DNA of 64,000 nt from an uncultured Cytophagales bacterium. GTDB lineage: Bacteria; Bacteroidota; Bacteroidia; Cytophagales; Cyclobacteriaceae. Location: positions 124,001-188,000 of the forward strand of contig CAJXNP010000016.1 in the NCBI GenBank assembly GCA_913057175.1, written 5' to 3'. The position numbers were made by a program, and so were the translations under genes. The notes under the pieces were generated by a model. The model had not been told where the DNA came from and did not search any database. It saw nothing but the letters and a program-made list of their open reading frames with translations. Positions 16,591-26,005 of this stretch are shown piece after piece. Each line of letters opens with the position of its first letter. The stretch's first letter is position 1.

Positions 16591-19179
16591 TCAATCCACC
16601 TCCAAAGCATTATCAATCAGCGTTTTCAGATATTGCCGGTGGGCCCGGGTTTGGGTATCGCCGGTCTGCAAGGCCAGTGTCCTTTCTATTCCTTTCAGAT
16701 TATAAAGCGACATGGATTTAGCCTGAGTGCAGTAATTACTTTGTTCATCATAAATTTTGATCAACCTTTTTGTGTAATCCAACTGAAGATTCTGGCGGAT
16801 GGTATTGACATTTCCGGAGGCATCTGCCTTGAAAATGGCATCATTAAGATCAGTCATCATTTGAGACAAAACATAAGAGTTTCCATACAATTCCGTGTCT
16901 ACAATTCTCTGAAGGACGACCGGATGCAGGAGTTGATCCAATATATTTTTTTGAATATTTAAAATTCTCTCATGGACCTTTGGGTCTTCCGTTGAAGAGA
17001 AAAAATTGAACCCTCTTCTTTGTGTCTGCAGGTAATGATAGATATCGCCGGAAGATTGAAATGCATTTGGAGCGAAAGCGAATTTCGTTATTGCATTCAT
17101 GGCCTTTTTCTGCTTTTCCGATTCAACCGGAATATAAGGCATGGTAGCGCCTTCCTGTCCTGAAAAAGCCCGGTCAACATAAACTCCACCGACAAACCTG
17201 GAAATGGTTGTCAGAGCCACCCAATATTGTCCGGTCACGTAGAAATAAGCATCTCTTAGCTCCTGGTAGCTTTGATCTTTTATTGAATATTTTGGAATGA
17301 TCTCATCCAAAACCATATCGCAAAGTTCCATTCGTTGAATGCTGTACTCAATTGGGTCACTGGTCATGTCGTTTACATTTACCCGAGGGTCAATCGCTTT
17401 CCCGGGAGCTCGCATATCATCCGCATCATTTCCAAAAAATAGTTCCGGCTCGGTCGATCTGCTCAATATCTTTTCCAATTCCTTCTCATCAGAGACGGGC
17501 TTATATCCATATTCTATTGCCCACAGATCGTATGGTCCGGGTCTTGTCGTCCAATACTGTCCCTGATGATCCCTGTCGTATGAGAAATTTATCGCCGGAT
17601 AGTCCATCACGGAACCCATCAAACCGGTAGCTGAGGTAATGGAATCATTATCTATTTCATCAAGTGAATGGAGATTGCTTGATTTCATATTGTGATTTAA
17701 ACCCAGTGTGTGACCGATTTCATGCAGAATAAGAAAATGAAGAAATTCATTCAGCATTTTGCTTTCTTCCTCATCAGATTCCTCAAAAACATTGTTTGCG
17801 AGATTTCCGAATGACTGATGAAAAGCGGCATATTTCCCGGCAGAGCAGAAGTTTTCATTGAATTCAAACAATTCTTCTTCAGCTTCAAAGTTTGGAAATC
17901 CGGCTTTCGCAAATACACCTTCTATAAACAACATCCCCCTCAGTGTATTAAATTCCAGCATTATATCTGCGCCAAGAATTTGACCAGTTCTTGGATTACA
18001 AAAGCTTGGACCGTATCCACCAAAGACAGGGCGTGGGGAAGAAGTCCAACGCAAAACATTATATCGGATATCGCCGGCGTCCCATGTAGCTGTGTCAGGT
18101 TGAATTTTTATTTGCATCGCATTTTTAAAGCCGGCCTTTTCAAAGGCAATATTCCATGCTTCTCCTGCGCTTTTGATCGTTTCCCGGATTTCAAGCGGTG
18201 TAGTATTTTCTATCCAGAATACAATGGGCTCGACCGGTTCGGATAGTTCTGCATTAGGATCTTTTTTCACGAGATTCCACCGATGAATTAAATCCCGGTA
18301 GGGCGTAGAACTATAGGAAGTCAGGTCATTGACCTGGGTCATAAAATATCCCACTCGTGGATCGTCAAACCTAGGTTTGTAATCGCTTTCCGGGACCTCT
18401 ATGATACTGTGCTGTACTTTCAGGCTAATGTTCCTCGGATCGGTAATTGCCCATGAGCCAAAATTTTTAGGTTCCTTGTTTTCAAAAACATATTCCACGA
18501 TTACATCAGAATTTTCAGGATAATTATTAAGCTGGTCATATCTGGTTTTTTCCTTGCTTAATGAGCCCAGGTTAAATGCCCTTGGGTTTGGTTTTTCGCT
18601 TAAATCCGGGAACTTGATAAATCCCCAGCTATCCGTTTTAAACAGATCGTCAACCTCGATCAGGTATTCAGTTTTAAGAGAATCAATGCCAACTATTTTT
18701 GTACTGAAGAGTATTCCGGGGCTTATATTTGCTCCATCAGAATTAGCTATTGGACTTTCGGGATCGATATAATAATTGGTGTTTTGAAGGATAAAATCAA
18801 TTCGATCAAAATATTTTTCGATTTTGAAAATTTTAGACCCTTCGTACATACCTCTGAAATTAGAAGCTTCAACAACGCCATTTTCAAAGTAATAGAAATG
18901 AATATACTCTTTGTCAAGTTGTTCCCTTTTAATCAGCATTTTCAAGGATCCCGATGCTGAGTCCTGGTAAAAGGTAAAAAGACCCTTAATTAAATCATGC
19001 GACTTGGTGGCTTTTTCAATAGATTTTATCTCATCCTTTTTCGAATTATCAGATTGAGAAGATTCTGTCTTATTTTTCTTTGATTTTTTTTCTTTTTTCT
19101 GGGCAATTGCCGGAGCTTGCAAAATGATTGTTAAACAAAACAAGGTCAGGATGAGGGACTGGAGACATTTTTTATTCAT
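16591..19179 (-). CDS. secreted zinc metalloprotease (DUF5117/DUF4953 type)
   Basis: Large secreted metzincin-like protease (862 aa). The signal peptide (MNKKCLQSLILTLFCLTIILQAPAIAQ) is followed by a lysine-rich linker, a DUF5117-like beta domain (about 60-300) and the catalytic domain with HEIGHTLGLNHN at about 485-496. That is the HExxHxxGxxH zinc motif, with SVMDYPAINF as a probable Met-turn further on. It probably acts in the periplasm or outside the cell; substrates are unknown. The C-terminus abuts the broken toxin gene. Two related palindromes (ACTTAAGT, TTGACTTGAAGTCAA) lie in the upstream gap. Confidence 0.9.
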   Translation of the reverse strand: MNKKCLQSLILTLFCLTIILQAPAIAQKKEKKSKKNKTESSQSDNSKKDEIKSIEKATKSHDLIKGLFTFYQDSASGSLKMLIKREQLDKEYIHFYYFENGVVEASNFRGMYEGSKIFKIEKYFDRIDFILQNTNYYIDPESPIANSDGANISPGILFSTKIVGIDSLKTEYLIEVDDLFKTDSWGFIKFPDLSEKPNPRAFNLGSLSKEKTRYDQLNNYPENSDVIVEYVFENKEPKNFGSWAITDPRNISLKVQHSIIEVPESDYKPRFDDPRVGYFMTQVNDLTSYSSTPYRDLIHRWNLVKKDPNAELSEPVEPIVFWIENTTPLEIRETIKSAGEAWNIAFEKAGFKNAMQIKIQPDTATWDAGDIRYNVLRWTSSPRPVFGGYGPSFCNPRTGQILGADIMLEFNTLRGMLFIEGVFAKAGFPNFEAEEELFEFNENFCSAGKYAAFHQSFGNLANNVFEESDEEESKMLNEFLHFLILHEIGHTLGLNHNMKSSNLHSLDEIDNDSITSATGLMGSVMDYPAINFSYDRDHQGQYWTTRPGPYDLWAIEYGYKPVSDEKELEKILSRSTEPELFFGNDADDMRAPGKAIDPRVNVNDMTSDPIEYSIQRMELCDMVLDEIIPKYSIKDQSYQELRDAYFYVTGQYWVALTTISRFVGGVYVDRAFSGQEGATMPYIPVESEKQKKAMNAITKFAFAPNAFQSSGDIYHYLQTQRRGFNFFSSTEDPKVHERILNIQKNILDQLLHPVVLQRIVDTELYGNSYVLSQMMTDLNDAIFKADASGNVNTIRQNLQLDYTKRLIKIYDEQSNYCTQAKSMSLYNLKGIERTLALQTGDTQTRAHRQYLKTLIDNALEVD

Positions 19180-19224
19180 AATACTTATAGTTGATCCGTT
19201 ATTTACCGGTATAATTTAATGGTT

Positions 19225-19272
19225 TTACTTAAGTCAATATCCAATTTTCATTAATATTTGACTTGAAGTCAA
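19225..19272. promoter_or_regulatory. palindromes upstream of the metalloprotease gene
   Basis: TTGACTTGAAGTCAA (19258-19272) is a perfect inverted repeat around one base. TTACTTAAGTCAA, about 30 bases nearer the gene, shares the ACTT(G)AAGTCAA core. Both lie in the 103-base gap that must hold the metalloprotease promoter. A regulator site is plausible, not shown. Confidence 0.35.
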
Positions 19273-19282
19273 TGAAATTTAT

Positions 19283-20155
19283 TTAGCTGGCCTGAAGTTT
19301 TTCATTGGCTAATGAGGCCCCTAAATATTCCGGATGTTCTTTTTCAAGTATTTCAACAATATCATCATCAAACTTAGCCAGGTATAGTGTTTTTACTTGT
19401 AATAGTTGCTCGATGCTTATCCCTTTTGTATTTCTCAGGTCGGCTTTGTACAGGTTGGCATTCGTAAAATCAGCTCCGGTAAGATAGCAGCCACTCAGGT
19501 CGGCTTCCATCAAAAAGGCATTTCGGAAATTAGCTTTGATTAAAAAGGCATTTTTAAATTTTGATTTGATGAGGTTTGCGTCGTTAAAATTTGCTCCGTT
19601 TGCGTAAGATTCTGAAAAATTGGCCCGGTTTAAATTGCAATTTTCAAACCGGGTCTGGTTGAGTCTTGCATTTTCAAGATTGGCATCGATCAGGTTCGTG
19701 TTCATCAGGTTCGCATAGTTGAGATTGGAACTGGTCAAAACAACATAATTCAGATTGGCTTTTGCCAGATAACAGTTCACGAGATTCAGGTCATAAATTT
19801 TATGCCTGTTGAGCCTTTTAATATTTCCAGCCGTACGAAAAGCTGCTTCTTCCGATTCCCAAAGCCTGAAGTCATCGATTTCATCTTTGTAGGTTTTGAT
19901 CCGCTGTCGGGTTTCCCCCCTTTGATTCAACCAATAAATGAGAATACCGATAATGGCGATGTCGAAGATCATCCCATGAGCTTCAGCCAAAACTTCCCTG
20001 AGAAAATTATCGTAATCTTTCAGGTAAAAATTAAGGCTTGCAGTTATTACGATAATTGTAATAAAAATAAGAACCAACGAGTTGGTTAAAATGGGTTTTT
20101 CAGAAAATCCCTGTAAATTTTTACGCAGCCTTTCGAAGGCTTCCTTAAGCTTCAT
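19283..20155 (-). CDS. membrane-anchored pentapeptide-repeat protein
   Basis: 290-residue protein with two N-terminal membrane helices (about 23-45 ILTNSLVLIFITIIVITASLN-like, and about 60-78) and a long run of A(D/N)LxX pentapeptides from about 130 to 255 (ANLNYVVL, ANLMNTNLIDANLENARL, ADLSGCYLTGADFTNANL). Such repeats form a right-handed quadrilateral beta-helix, used as a protein-interaction surface. The repeat domain should face the cytoplasm if the short loop between the helices is periplasmic. Function unknown. It follows the hydroxyacid dehydrogenase gene by 23 bases and may be cotranscribed with it. Confidence 0.88.
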   Translation of the reverse strand: MKLKEAFERLRKNLQGFSEKPILTNSLVLIFITIIVITASLNFYLKDYDNFLREVLAEAHGMIFDIAIIGILIYWLNQRGETRQRIKTYKDEIDDFRLWESEEAAFRTAGNIKRLNRHKIYDLNLVNCYLAKANLNYVVLTSSNLNYANLMNTNLIDANLENARLNQTRFENCNLNRANFSESYANGANFNDANLIKSKFKNAFLIKANFRNAFLMEADLSGCYLTGADFTNANLYKADLRNTKGISIEQLLQVKTLYLAKFDDDIVEILEKEHPEYLGASLANEKLQAS

Positions 20156-20178
20156 ACCCCCGCCATTAAACTATAGAG

Positions 20179-21117
20179 TCAAGCTAATTTAAGGAGTTTA
20201 ATTTTTTTTGCAAGAGTTTGATTTATCTTAATGTAAGATTCCTCTGACCATCCTGCTACATGAGGAGTGAAAATAACGTTGTCCAGCTTAAATAATTCAT
20301 TCAGAATTAAATTTTGTTCATCGCTTAGATTCTGAAATTTTTCAACCTCCAGAACATCCAAAGCGGCACCTCTTATTTTTCCTGATAATAATTGATTCAA
20401 CAGGGTTTTTAGTGGAATAATCTCACCTCTGGCAGTGTTAATAAGATAAATGTTTTGATTAAAATTCCTGAAATATTCTTCGTTGGCCAGATGCCTTGTT
20501 TCGGAATTGAGGGGTATATGAAAGCTCAATATCTGTGTCTTTTCATAAAGTTCCCCCAATGTGACTTCCCTTGCAAAATTGTCAGAGAATCCCTTTTTGT
20601 ATTTGTCGTAAGCAATGACCTCGCAGTCAAAACCGGACAAGCGTTTGGCAAATGCCTGCCCCATATTTCCATAACCTACCAGGCCAACTGTCTTACCATG
20701 GAGCTCAATACCGCGATTTTGTTCGCGTTGCCAGTTTTTTACTCGTACCTGTCGATCTGCCCTGACCATGTGATTGAAAAGTGCAAGAAGCATTCCTATA
20801 GCATGCTCTCCTACGGCATCTTTATTCCCTTCGGGAGCATTAATGATTTCAATTGCTTTTTTAGTGGTATAATCAATATCAATTTGATCCAGGCCCGCTC
20901 CAGCCCGGGCGATAAATTTCAGATTCCTGCCACAATCAATTAATTCCCGATCAATCACTGTTTTGCTTCTGATGATCAGACCATAATAATGGTGAAGGGA
21001 ATCCAGGATTTTTTCCCGGGTAATCTCCGGAAAGTAATCCACTTCGAAATTTAGTTCTGAAAGTGTTGGAATAATGCTTGGATGCATCGCATCCGAAATC
21101 AAAACTTTATTCTTCAT
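20179..21117 (-). CDS. D-isomer 2-hydroxyacid dehydrogenase
   Basis: NAD-dependent dehydrogenase of the D-2-hydroxyacid family, resembling phosphoglycerate dehydrogenase. The substrate domain starts KVLISDAMHPSIIPTL. The Rossmann motif is VGLVGYGNMGQAFA (GxGxxG). The catalytic arginine is in INTARGEIIPL and the catalytic histidine in FTPHVAGWSEES, with a glutamate in ALDVLEVEKF. The length of 312 aa, without an ACT or ASB domain, fits the short form. A role in serine synthesis is possible but not certain. Two bases separate it from mgtE. Confidence 0.88.
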   Translation of the reverse strand: MKNKVLISDAMHPSIIPTLSELNFEVDYFPEITREKILDSLHHYYGLIIRSKTVIDRELIDCGRNLKFIARAGAGLDQIDIDYTTKKAIEIINAPEGNKDAVGEHAIGMLLALFNHMVRADRQVRVKNWQREQNRGIELHGKTVGLVGYGNMGQAFAKRLSGFDCEVIAYDKYKKGFSDNFAREVTLGELYEKTQILSFHIPLNSETRHLANEEYFRNFNQNIYLINTARGEIIPLKTLLNQLLSGKIRGAALDVLEVEKFQNLSDEQNLILNELFKLDNVIFTPHVAGWSEESYIKINQTLAKKIKLLKLA

Positions 21118-21119
21118 TC

Positions 21120-22484
21120 TTAAACTACTTTATAAAGGGAATGTGCAACAAAAAAGTATACAGCCAGTCCGATCAAATCAATCGTGGTGGTGATAAAAGG
21201 TCCGGAAGCTAATGCGGGGTTGAAGCCAAGTTTTTCTAAAAGAAGAGGGATAAGTGTGCCAAGCAAAGAGGCTAATATTACGACACTAAAAAGGGCCGCT
21301 GAAACGACCAGGGCAAGATTGTGATCAGTGGTTATAAGAATAAAAGTATAAACTATAACGGACAAAACAACGCCATTAATGATAGCTACCATAAATACCT
21401 TAACAACCCTTTGCAACAGGCTGTCTTTGAACGCCATCTGACTAGCAAGACTTTGAACAACGAGGGCAGAAGATTGTATTCCGACATTTCCCCCTGTGGC
21501 CATAATGAGTGGAATGAAAAAAGCAATGGCGGTGACCTGAGCCAGTACATTTTCAAATACTCCGATGAGTTTGGCGCCGATCATCCCCCCCATCAACCCG
21601 ATGATCAGCCAGGGAAGGCGTGCCCGTGATAGAAGCCAGATATTATCATCTTCCTCAACGTCTTCAGAAATACCCGCCATTATTTGACGCTCTTCTTCAG
21701 CCAATTCTTTGATGACATCGATGATATCGTCCACGGTAATCCTGCCCACCAGCTTTCCCTGGACATTTACAACCGGTATCACTTCCAGGTCATACTTTTG
21801 CATGATATCAGCAATTTCTTCCTCTTCCATATAGGTTTGTACAGATACAATATCAGGGTCGTAAATATTTTTGACTTTTGCCCGTGTATTTGCCAGTAAT
21901 AAGTTTTTCAGCGAAACCCGACCTAACAACTTATCTGTTTCATCGACAACATATACGGAATATATTTTTTCAACATTTTCCGCCTGTCTTCTGATTTCAT
22001 CAATGCATTCAATGACAGTCCATTCCAGATTTGCCTTCACCAGCTCTTTAGCCATCAACCCACCAGCACAATCTTCATCGTAGCGAAGCAATTCCAGGAT
22101 ATAATTGGCTTTTTCCTCATTTTTCAGGAACCCGATTACCTCTTCTCTCCTTTTTACCGGAAGCTCGTTCAGGATATCGGCACCATCATCTGTTGCTAAC
22201 TCTTCGATATATGCAGCTATTTCATTTGCTTCAAAAACAGCTAGAAATTCTTTACGGGTGTCAACATCAAGATCGCGGATAATGGATGCGCTTGTTTCAT
22301 TAGGGAGAAGTTTCAGGACGTACCTGGAATCCTCTGCATCGAACTCTTCCAGTATGAGGGAAATATCTGCATTGTGGAGGTCCTGAAGTGAAGATTTGAT
22401 ATGATGGTCATTTCGCTCATCAACGGCCTGTTTGAAAGCATCAAAAAATTCCTTCGTTATCTCAAATTGCTTAAGATCTTCCAA
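21120..22484 (-). CDS. mgtE: magnesium transporter MgtE
   Basis: Mg2+ channel of the inner membrane. An N-terminal superhelical domain (about 20-135) is followed by two CBS domains (about 140-260: CAGGLMAKEL, RVSLKNLLL, GRITVDDIIDVI) and a five-helix membrane domain (about 290-454) with the pore motif PLIMATGGNVGIQSSALVV and GPFITTTIDLIGLAVYF. The length of 454 aa is normal. The likely start is a TTG that lies inside the end of rsmA (14-base overlap). The cytosolic CBS/N domains close the pore at high Mg2+ in known members. Confidence 0.95.
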   Translation of the reverse strand: MEDLKQFEITKEFFDAFKQAVDERNDHHIKSSLQDLHNADISLILEEFDAEDSRYVLKLLPNETSASIIRDLDVDTRKEFLAVFEANEIAAYIEELATDDGADILNELPVKRREEVIGFLKNEEKANYILELLRYDEDCAGGLMAKELVKANLEWTVIECIDEIRRQAENVEKIYSVYVVDETDKLLGRVSLKNLLLANTRAKVKNIYDPDIVSVQTYMEEEEIADIMQKYDLEVIPVVNVQGKLVGRITVDDIIDVIKELAEEERQIMAGISEDVEEDDNIWLLSRARLPWLIIGLMGGMIGAKLIGVFENVLAQVTAIAFFIPLIMATGGNVGIQSSALVVQSLASQMAFKDSLLQRVVKVFMVAIINGVVLSVIVYTFILITTDHNLALVVSAALFSVVILASLLGTLIPLLLEKLGFNPALASGPFITTTIDLIGLAVYFFVAHSLYKVV

Positions 22485-23256
22485 ATGCGTCTATTTTGTT
22501 GGTTAGTTCGATAAATTGAGAGATGGAAAGCTGCTCTGCACGCAATCCAAAAATATCCTGTCCTCGTAAATCAGCTGGCAAATTTATTGGTTTTAATGCA
22601 TTTCGCAATGTTTTACGCCGGTTTTGAAAACCCTGTTTAACGATTCGAAAAAACAACTTTTCATCACAATCCAGGTGATAATTTTCTTTTCTTTTCAACC
22701 TTATAACCGCAGATTCTACTTTGGGTGGAGGCCTGAAAACATGGTTGGGAACGGTAAACAGTAATTCCCTTTTATAATAAGCGCCGATCAATACGCTTAA
22801 TATGCCGTATGTTTTCGATCCTTCATTCGTACAGATGCGTTCAGCCACTTCTTTCTGGACCATACCAACTAATTCCGGAATCATTGTTTTGTACTCCAGA
22901 AGTTTAAAGAAGATCTGACTGGAAATATTATAAGGAAAGTTGCCTATGATTCCGAAGGGTGAAGAAACGTAATCATTTAATTTCACCTTCAGAAAATCCT
23001 TATTTAAAATTTTCAGACCTGATATGTTGGTATAATGTTTTTCGAGGTAATGAACTGACTCCTGGTCAATTTCCATTAAAACTAAATCCATCAATTTTTC
23101 CTCAATCAGGTATTGGGTCAGAACGCCTGTTCCGGGTCCGATTTCAATCAACGAGGTGTAATTTTCATGAAAGGATAGCGATTGGACAATCTTTCGTGCA
23201 ATATTTTGATCGGTGAGAAAATGTTGCCCTAAATGCTTCTTTGCTCTGACTTCCAA
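22471..23256 (-). CDS. rsmA: 16S rRNA (A1518/A1519) dimethyltransferase
   Basis: RsmA (KsgA) dimethylates two adjacent adenines in the 3' hairpin of 16S rRNA during small-subunit maturation. The N-terminus VRAKKHLGQHFLTDQNIA, the SAM-binding EIGPGTGVLTQYL, the catalytic NFPYNISSQIFF (NLPY class) and FRPPPKVESAVIRL are all typical. 261 aa, normal length. It appears to start at TTG 23256, with no ATG close by. First gene of a leftward unit with mgtE and probably the dehydrogenase. Confidence 0.96.
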   Translation of the reverse strand: MEVRAKKHLGQHFLTDQNIARKIVQSLSFHENYTSLIEIGPGTGVLTQYLIEEKLMDLVLMEIDQESVHYLEKHYTNISGLKILNKDFLKVKLNDYVSSPFGIIGNFPYNISSQIFFKLLEYKTMIPELVGMVQKEVAERICTNEGSKTYGILSVLIGAYYKRELLFTVPNHVFRPPPKVESAVIRLKRKENYHLDCDEKLFFRIVKQGFQNRRKTLRNALKPINLPADLRGQDIFGLRAEQLSISQFIELTNKIDAFGRS

Positions 23257-23372
23257 TGTGCTTCGGTTTAAAAAAAATCAATTAAATTGCGGTTCATTTA
23301 CCAACTTGCAATTTTGGTAAAAATACCACAAATAAGAATCTAATTACATAATCAAAAGATTAAGTTTCGTAT

Positions 23373-24410
23373 ATGTCTCATCCTGAAAAGATTAAAAATA
23401 AAAAACCAATCATAGGAATTACCATCGGAGATGTGAATAGCATAAGCCCGGAAGTAATCATAAAAGCGCTTAATGATTCACGGATATTAAATATTCTCAC
23501 CCCTGTTATATATGGATCGACCAAAGTTCTTTCGTATTACCGCAAGGCCCTCGACGTTAATGATTTTAACTACGGTCAGATTAAGGATTTCGATCAGCTG
23601 AACTTCAAGCGCGTGAATGTTATCAATTGCTGGAATGATATGATTGAGATCAACTCTGGCCTGGGAACTGAGGAAACCGGAAAATATGCCTTTATGGCTA
23701 TAAAAGAAGCAGTCAAAGATCTGAAGGAGGATAAGCTGGATGCTCTGGTTACGGGTCCGATCAACAAGAAGAATATTCAAAGTGAGGAATTTAACTTCCC
23801 GGGCCATACAGAATACATTGCCTCAGAGCTTGGCGGAGAAAGTCTGATGATGATGGTTTCGGATATTATGCGAATTGGGGTAGTGACGGGTCATATTCCA
23901 TTAAAAGAAGTTAACAAGTTGCTAACAAAACAACTTGTCGAGAAGAAACTGAAAATTCTTGAGAAAAGTTTGAAAAACGATTTTCAGATAGCCAAACCGA
24001 AAATCGCTGTATTGGGCCTGAACCCTCATGCAGGTGAAGAAGGACTCTTAGGGAACGAGGAGGAAAAAATTATCGAACCTGCCATTGCAGAATTAAAGAA
24101 CAAAGGTAAGCTGATATATGGTCCATACTCTGCTGATGGATTTTTCGGTGATGGGTCCTATTCTCGCTTTGATGGCATATTAGCCATGTACCACGACCAG
24201 GGATTAATTCCATTTAAGGCATTATCTTTTGAAAATGGCGTTAACTATACAGCCGGCCTTTCCAAAATCCGGACATCTCCGGATCACGGCACAGGATTTT
24301 CGATAGCAGGAAAGCTGGTCGCAAACGAAACATCTATGCGTGAAGCGATCTTTCTGGCAGCAGAAATTGCGAAAAAGAGAATGGAGAATATGGTTGAGGT
24401 CGAAGCTTAA
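23373..24410 (+). CDS. pdxA: 4-hydroxythreonine-4-phosphate dehydrogenase
   Basis: PdxA oxidises 4-phosphohydroxy-L-threonine with NAD+ in the DXP-dependent pyridoxal phosphate pathway. Family signatures are IGITIGDVNSISPEVI at the N-terminus, VTGPINKKNI, the metal histidine in FPGHTEYIA, NPHAGEEGLLG and MYHDQGLIPFK. 345 aa, normal length. It is divergent from rsmA across 116 bases and is followed by DUF177 and rpmF, a common Bacteroidota order. Confidence 0.96.
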   Translation: MSHPEKIKNKKPIIGITIGDVNSISPEVIIKALNDSRILNILTPVIYGSTKVLSYYRKALDVNDFNYGQIKDFDQLNFKRVNVINCWNDMIEINSGLGTEETGKYAFMAIKEAVKDLKEDKLDALVTGPINKKNIQSEEFNFPGHTEYIASELGGESLMMMVSDIMRIGVVTGHIPLKEVNKLLTKQLVEKKLKILEKSLKNDFQIAKPKIAVLGLNPHAGEEGLLGNEEEKIIEPAIAELKNKGKLIYGPYSADGFFGDGSYSRFDGILAMYHDQGLIPFKALSFENGVNYTAGLSKIRTSPDHGTGFSIAGKLVANETSMREAIFLAAEIAKKRMENMVEVEA

Positions 24411-24474
24411 ATGGTAGAATACTTTTCTATTTAAAAATATATATTTAATTTTGCGGACTTTATTTGAAAGGGGC

Positions 24475-25017
24475 GTGAGAAAGCTCAGAGAATTTGATAT
24501 TGAAATAGTAAAACTGCAGCCCGGGAAGAATCAATTCGAGTTTGTAATTGACGATAAATTCTTCCAATTCTTCGAATACGGGTTGATCGAAAGAGGTGGT
24601 TTAAAAGCAAATGTCGAAATCGACAAAAGCATTCATCTTTTGAATATTCATTTCAGTATCGATGGAGAAGTTGAGTTGACATGCGACAGAAGTCTGGAAA
24701 AATTTAATCATCCTCTTTTTCTTGAGCAGGATCTGATTGTAAAGTATGGAGAGGAGGAAGATTTTTTGTCAGACGAGGTCATGATCATAAAAAGAGACGA
24801 GCAGGTGTTGAATCTTGCTAATCTCATTTATGAATACATCACGGTTGCGGTCCCGATCAAAAAGGTTCATCCGAAGTTTCTGAGTGAAAATATTGGAGAT
24901 GAAGAAGAAGATCAGCTGATTTATTCGTCAGGAAATAAAGATGACGAAGAAGATAAAAATGATGAATCGATTGATCCGAGATGGAAAGAATTATTGAAAT
25001 TAAAGAATAATAAATAA
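24475..25017 (+). CDS. DUF177 (YceD) family protein
   Basis: Small cytoplasmic protein of the YceD/DUF177 family, almost always encoded just before rpmF. In some bacteria it affects 23S rRNA or L32 assembly. The conserved C-terminal [11 protein letters not shown] is present, after an acidic stretch ([16 protein letters not shown]). The track starts at TTG 24451. The GTG at 24475 is preferred because it gives (M)[13 protein letters not shown], which matches the usual M-K/R-x-L-K/R-E-F/Y start of Bacteroidota homologues. rpmF follows after 7 bases. Confidence 0.88.
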   Translation: MRKLREFDIEIVKLQPGKNQFEFVIDDKFFQFFEYGLIERGGLKANVEIDKSIHLLNIHFSIDGEVELTCDRSLEKFNHPLFLEQDLIVKYGEEEDFLSDEVMIIKRDEQVLNLANLIYEYITVAVPIKKVHPKFLSENIGDEEEDQLIYSSGNKDDEEDKNDESIDPRWKELLKLKNNK

Positions 25018-25024
25018 GAATAAG

Positions 25025-25216
25025 ATGGCACATCCAAAGCGTAAGATATCAAAGACCAGAAGAGATAAAAGAAGGACCCATTATAAACTGCATGAAAAGC
25101 AGCTGGCGGTTTGTCCGACCACTGGTGAGCATCATTTACCTCACAGGGCATACTGGTACGAAGGTAAACTTTACTACAAAGGTAAAGTGGTGATGGAAAA
25201 AGAAGTACTGGTTTAA
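25025..25216 (+). CDS. rpmF: 50S ribosomal protein L32
   Basis: L32 of the large ribosomal subunit: [21 protein letters not shown] is diagnostic. 63 aa. Only one cysteine (AVCPTTGE) is present, so this is the zinc-independent form. The gene is followed by an intrinsic terminator at 25242-25264. Confidence 0.97.
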   Translation: MAHPKRKISKTRRDKRRTHYKLHEKQLAVCPTTGEHHLPHRAYWYEGKLYYKGKVVMEKEVLV

Positions 25217-25241
25217 ATTTTTCTGAAAATATTATATGGTT

Positions 25242-25264
25242 AAGGGAGTTTGACTCCCTTTTTT
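25242..25264 (+). terminator. intrinsic terminator after rpmF
   Basis: AAGGGAGTTTGACTCCCTTTTTT: a GGGAGT/ACTCCC stem with a short loop and a T-run, ending the pdxA-DUF177-rpmF transcript. Confidence 0.85.
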
Positions 25265-25437
25265 CATTTGCCGTGAATAATTTTTTGGTATTGAATAGAT
25301 AAGAAAAGGCTTCATAACTATTTAATCCTGACTTTTTAACTCAAGAGATTAAATATTTTTGATTAAGCGAATACAAATATTCACTACCATTTTTATTTCG
25401 AATTTAGATTTATAATTTTAGGACGATTTTACACAAA

Positions 25438-26001
25438 ATGGCAACTACTGCAGATTTTAGAAACGGTCTTTGCATAGAATTTAACAATGATCTCTATACA
25501 ATTGTTGAATTCCAGCATGTGAAACCAGGAAAAGGCGGAGCTTTTGTTCGGACAAAGCTAAAAAGCCTGAAGACGGGAAAAGTAATTGACAATACATTTA
25601 ACTCTGGCGTAAAGGTTACCACAGCCAGGATCGAAAGAAGGCCTCACCAGTTCTTATATAAAGATGATTTAGGGTTCCATTTAATGGATAGCAGTTCATT
25701 TGAACAAATTTCCCTTCAGGGAGAGATGATTTCTCAAAATGAATTTTTAAAGGAAGGTCAGGAAGTGGATGTGATTTATCATGCAGAAACTGAAACTCCT
25801 TTGAATGTCGAGCTGCCACCATTTGTAGTACTGCAAATCACCTACACAGAACCAGGAATTAAAGGTGATACCGCGACTAATACCACAAAACCAGCAACGT
25901 TGGAAACTGGAGCTGTTATCCAGGTGCCACTTTTTATTGACCAGGACGAGGTAATAAAAGTTGATACACGTACTGGAGTTTATTATGAAAGAGTAAAATA
26001 A
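25438..26001 (+). CDS. efp: translation elongation factor P
   Basis: EF-P relieves ribosome stalling at polyproline. Three beta-barrel domains fit the 187 aa. The tip loop [16 protein letters not shown] carries lysine (K32), the residue modified in the lysine-type branch. No epmA or epmB gene is in the window. The C-terminal [11 protein letters not shown] is typical. A TATTTTTG box lies at 25354-25361, but no clear -33 partner was seen. accB starts 4 bases after the stop. Confidence 0.97.
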   Translation: MATTADFRNGLCIEFNNDLYTIVEFQHVKPGKGGAFVRTKLKSLKTGKVIDNTFNSGVKVTTARIERRPHQFLYKDDLGFHLMDSSSFEQISLQGEMISQNEFLKEGQEVDVIYHAETETPLNVELPPFVVLQITYTEPGIKGDTATNTTKPATLETGAVIQVPLFIDQDEVIKVDTRTGVYYERVK

Positions 26002-26005
26002 TTCT

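Noticed and set aside
16358-16705. 115-aa PIN protein as an intact toxin
   Set aside because: The last 40 residues are antisense of the metalloprotease gene, and two catalytic aspartates are missing.
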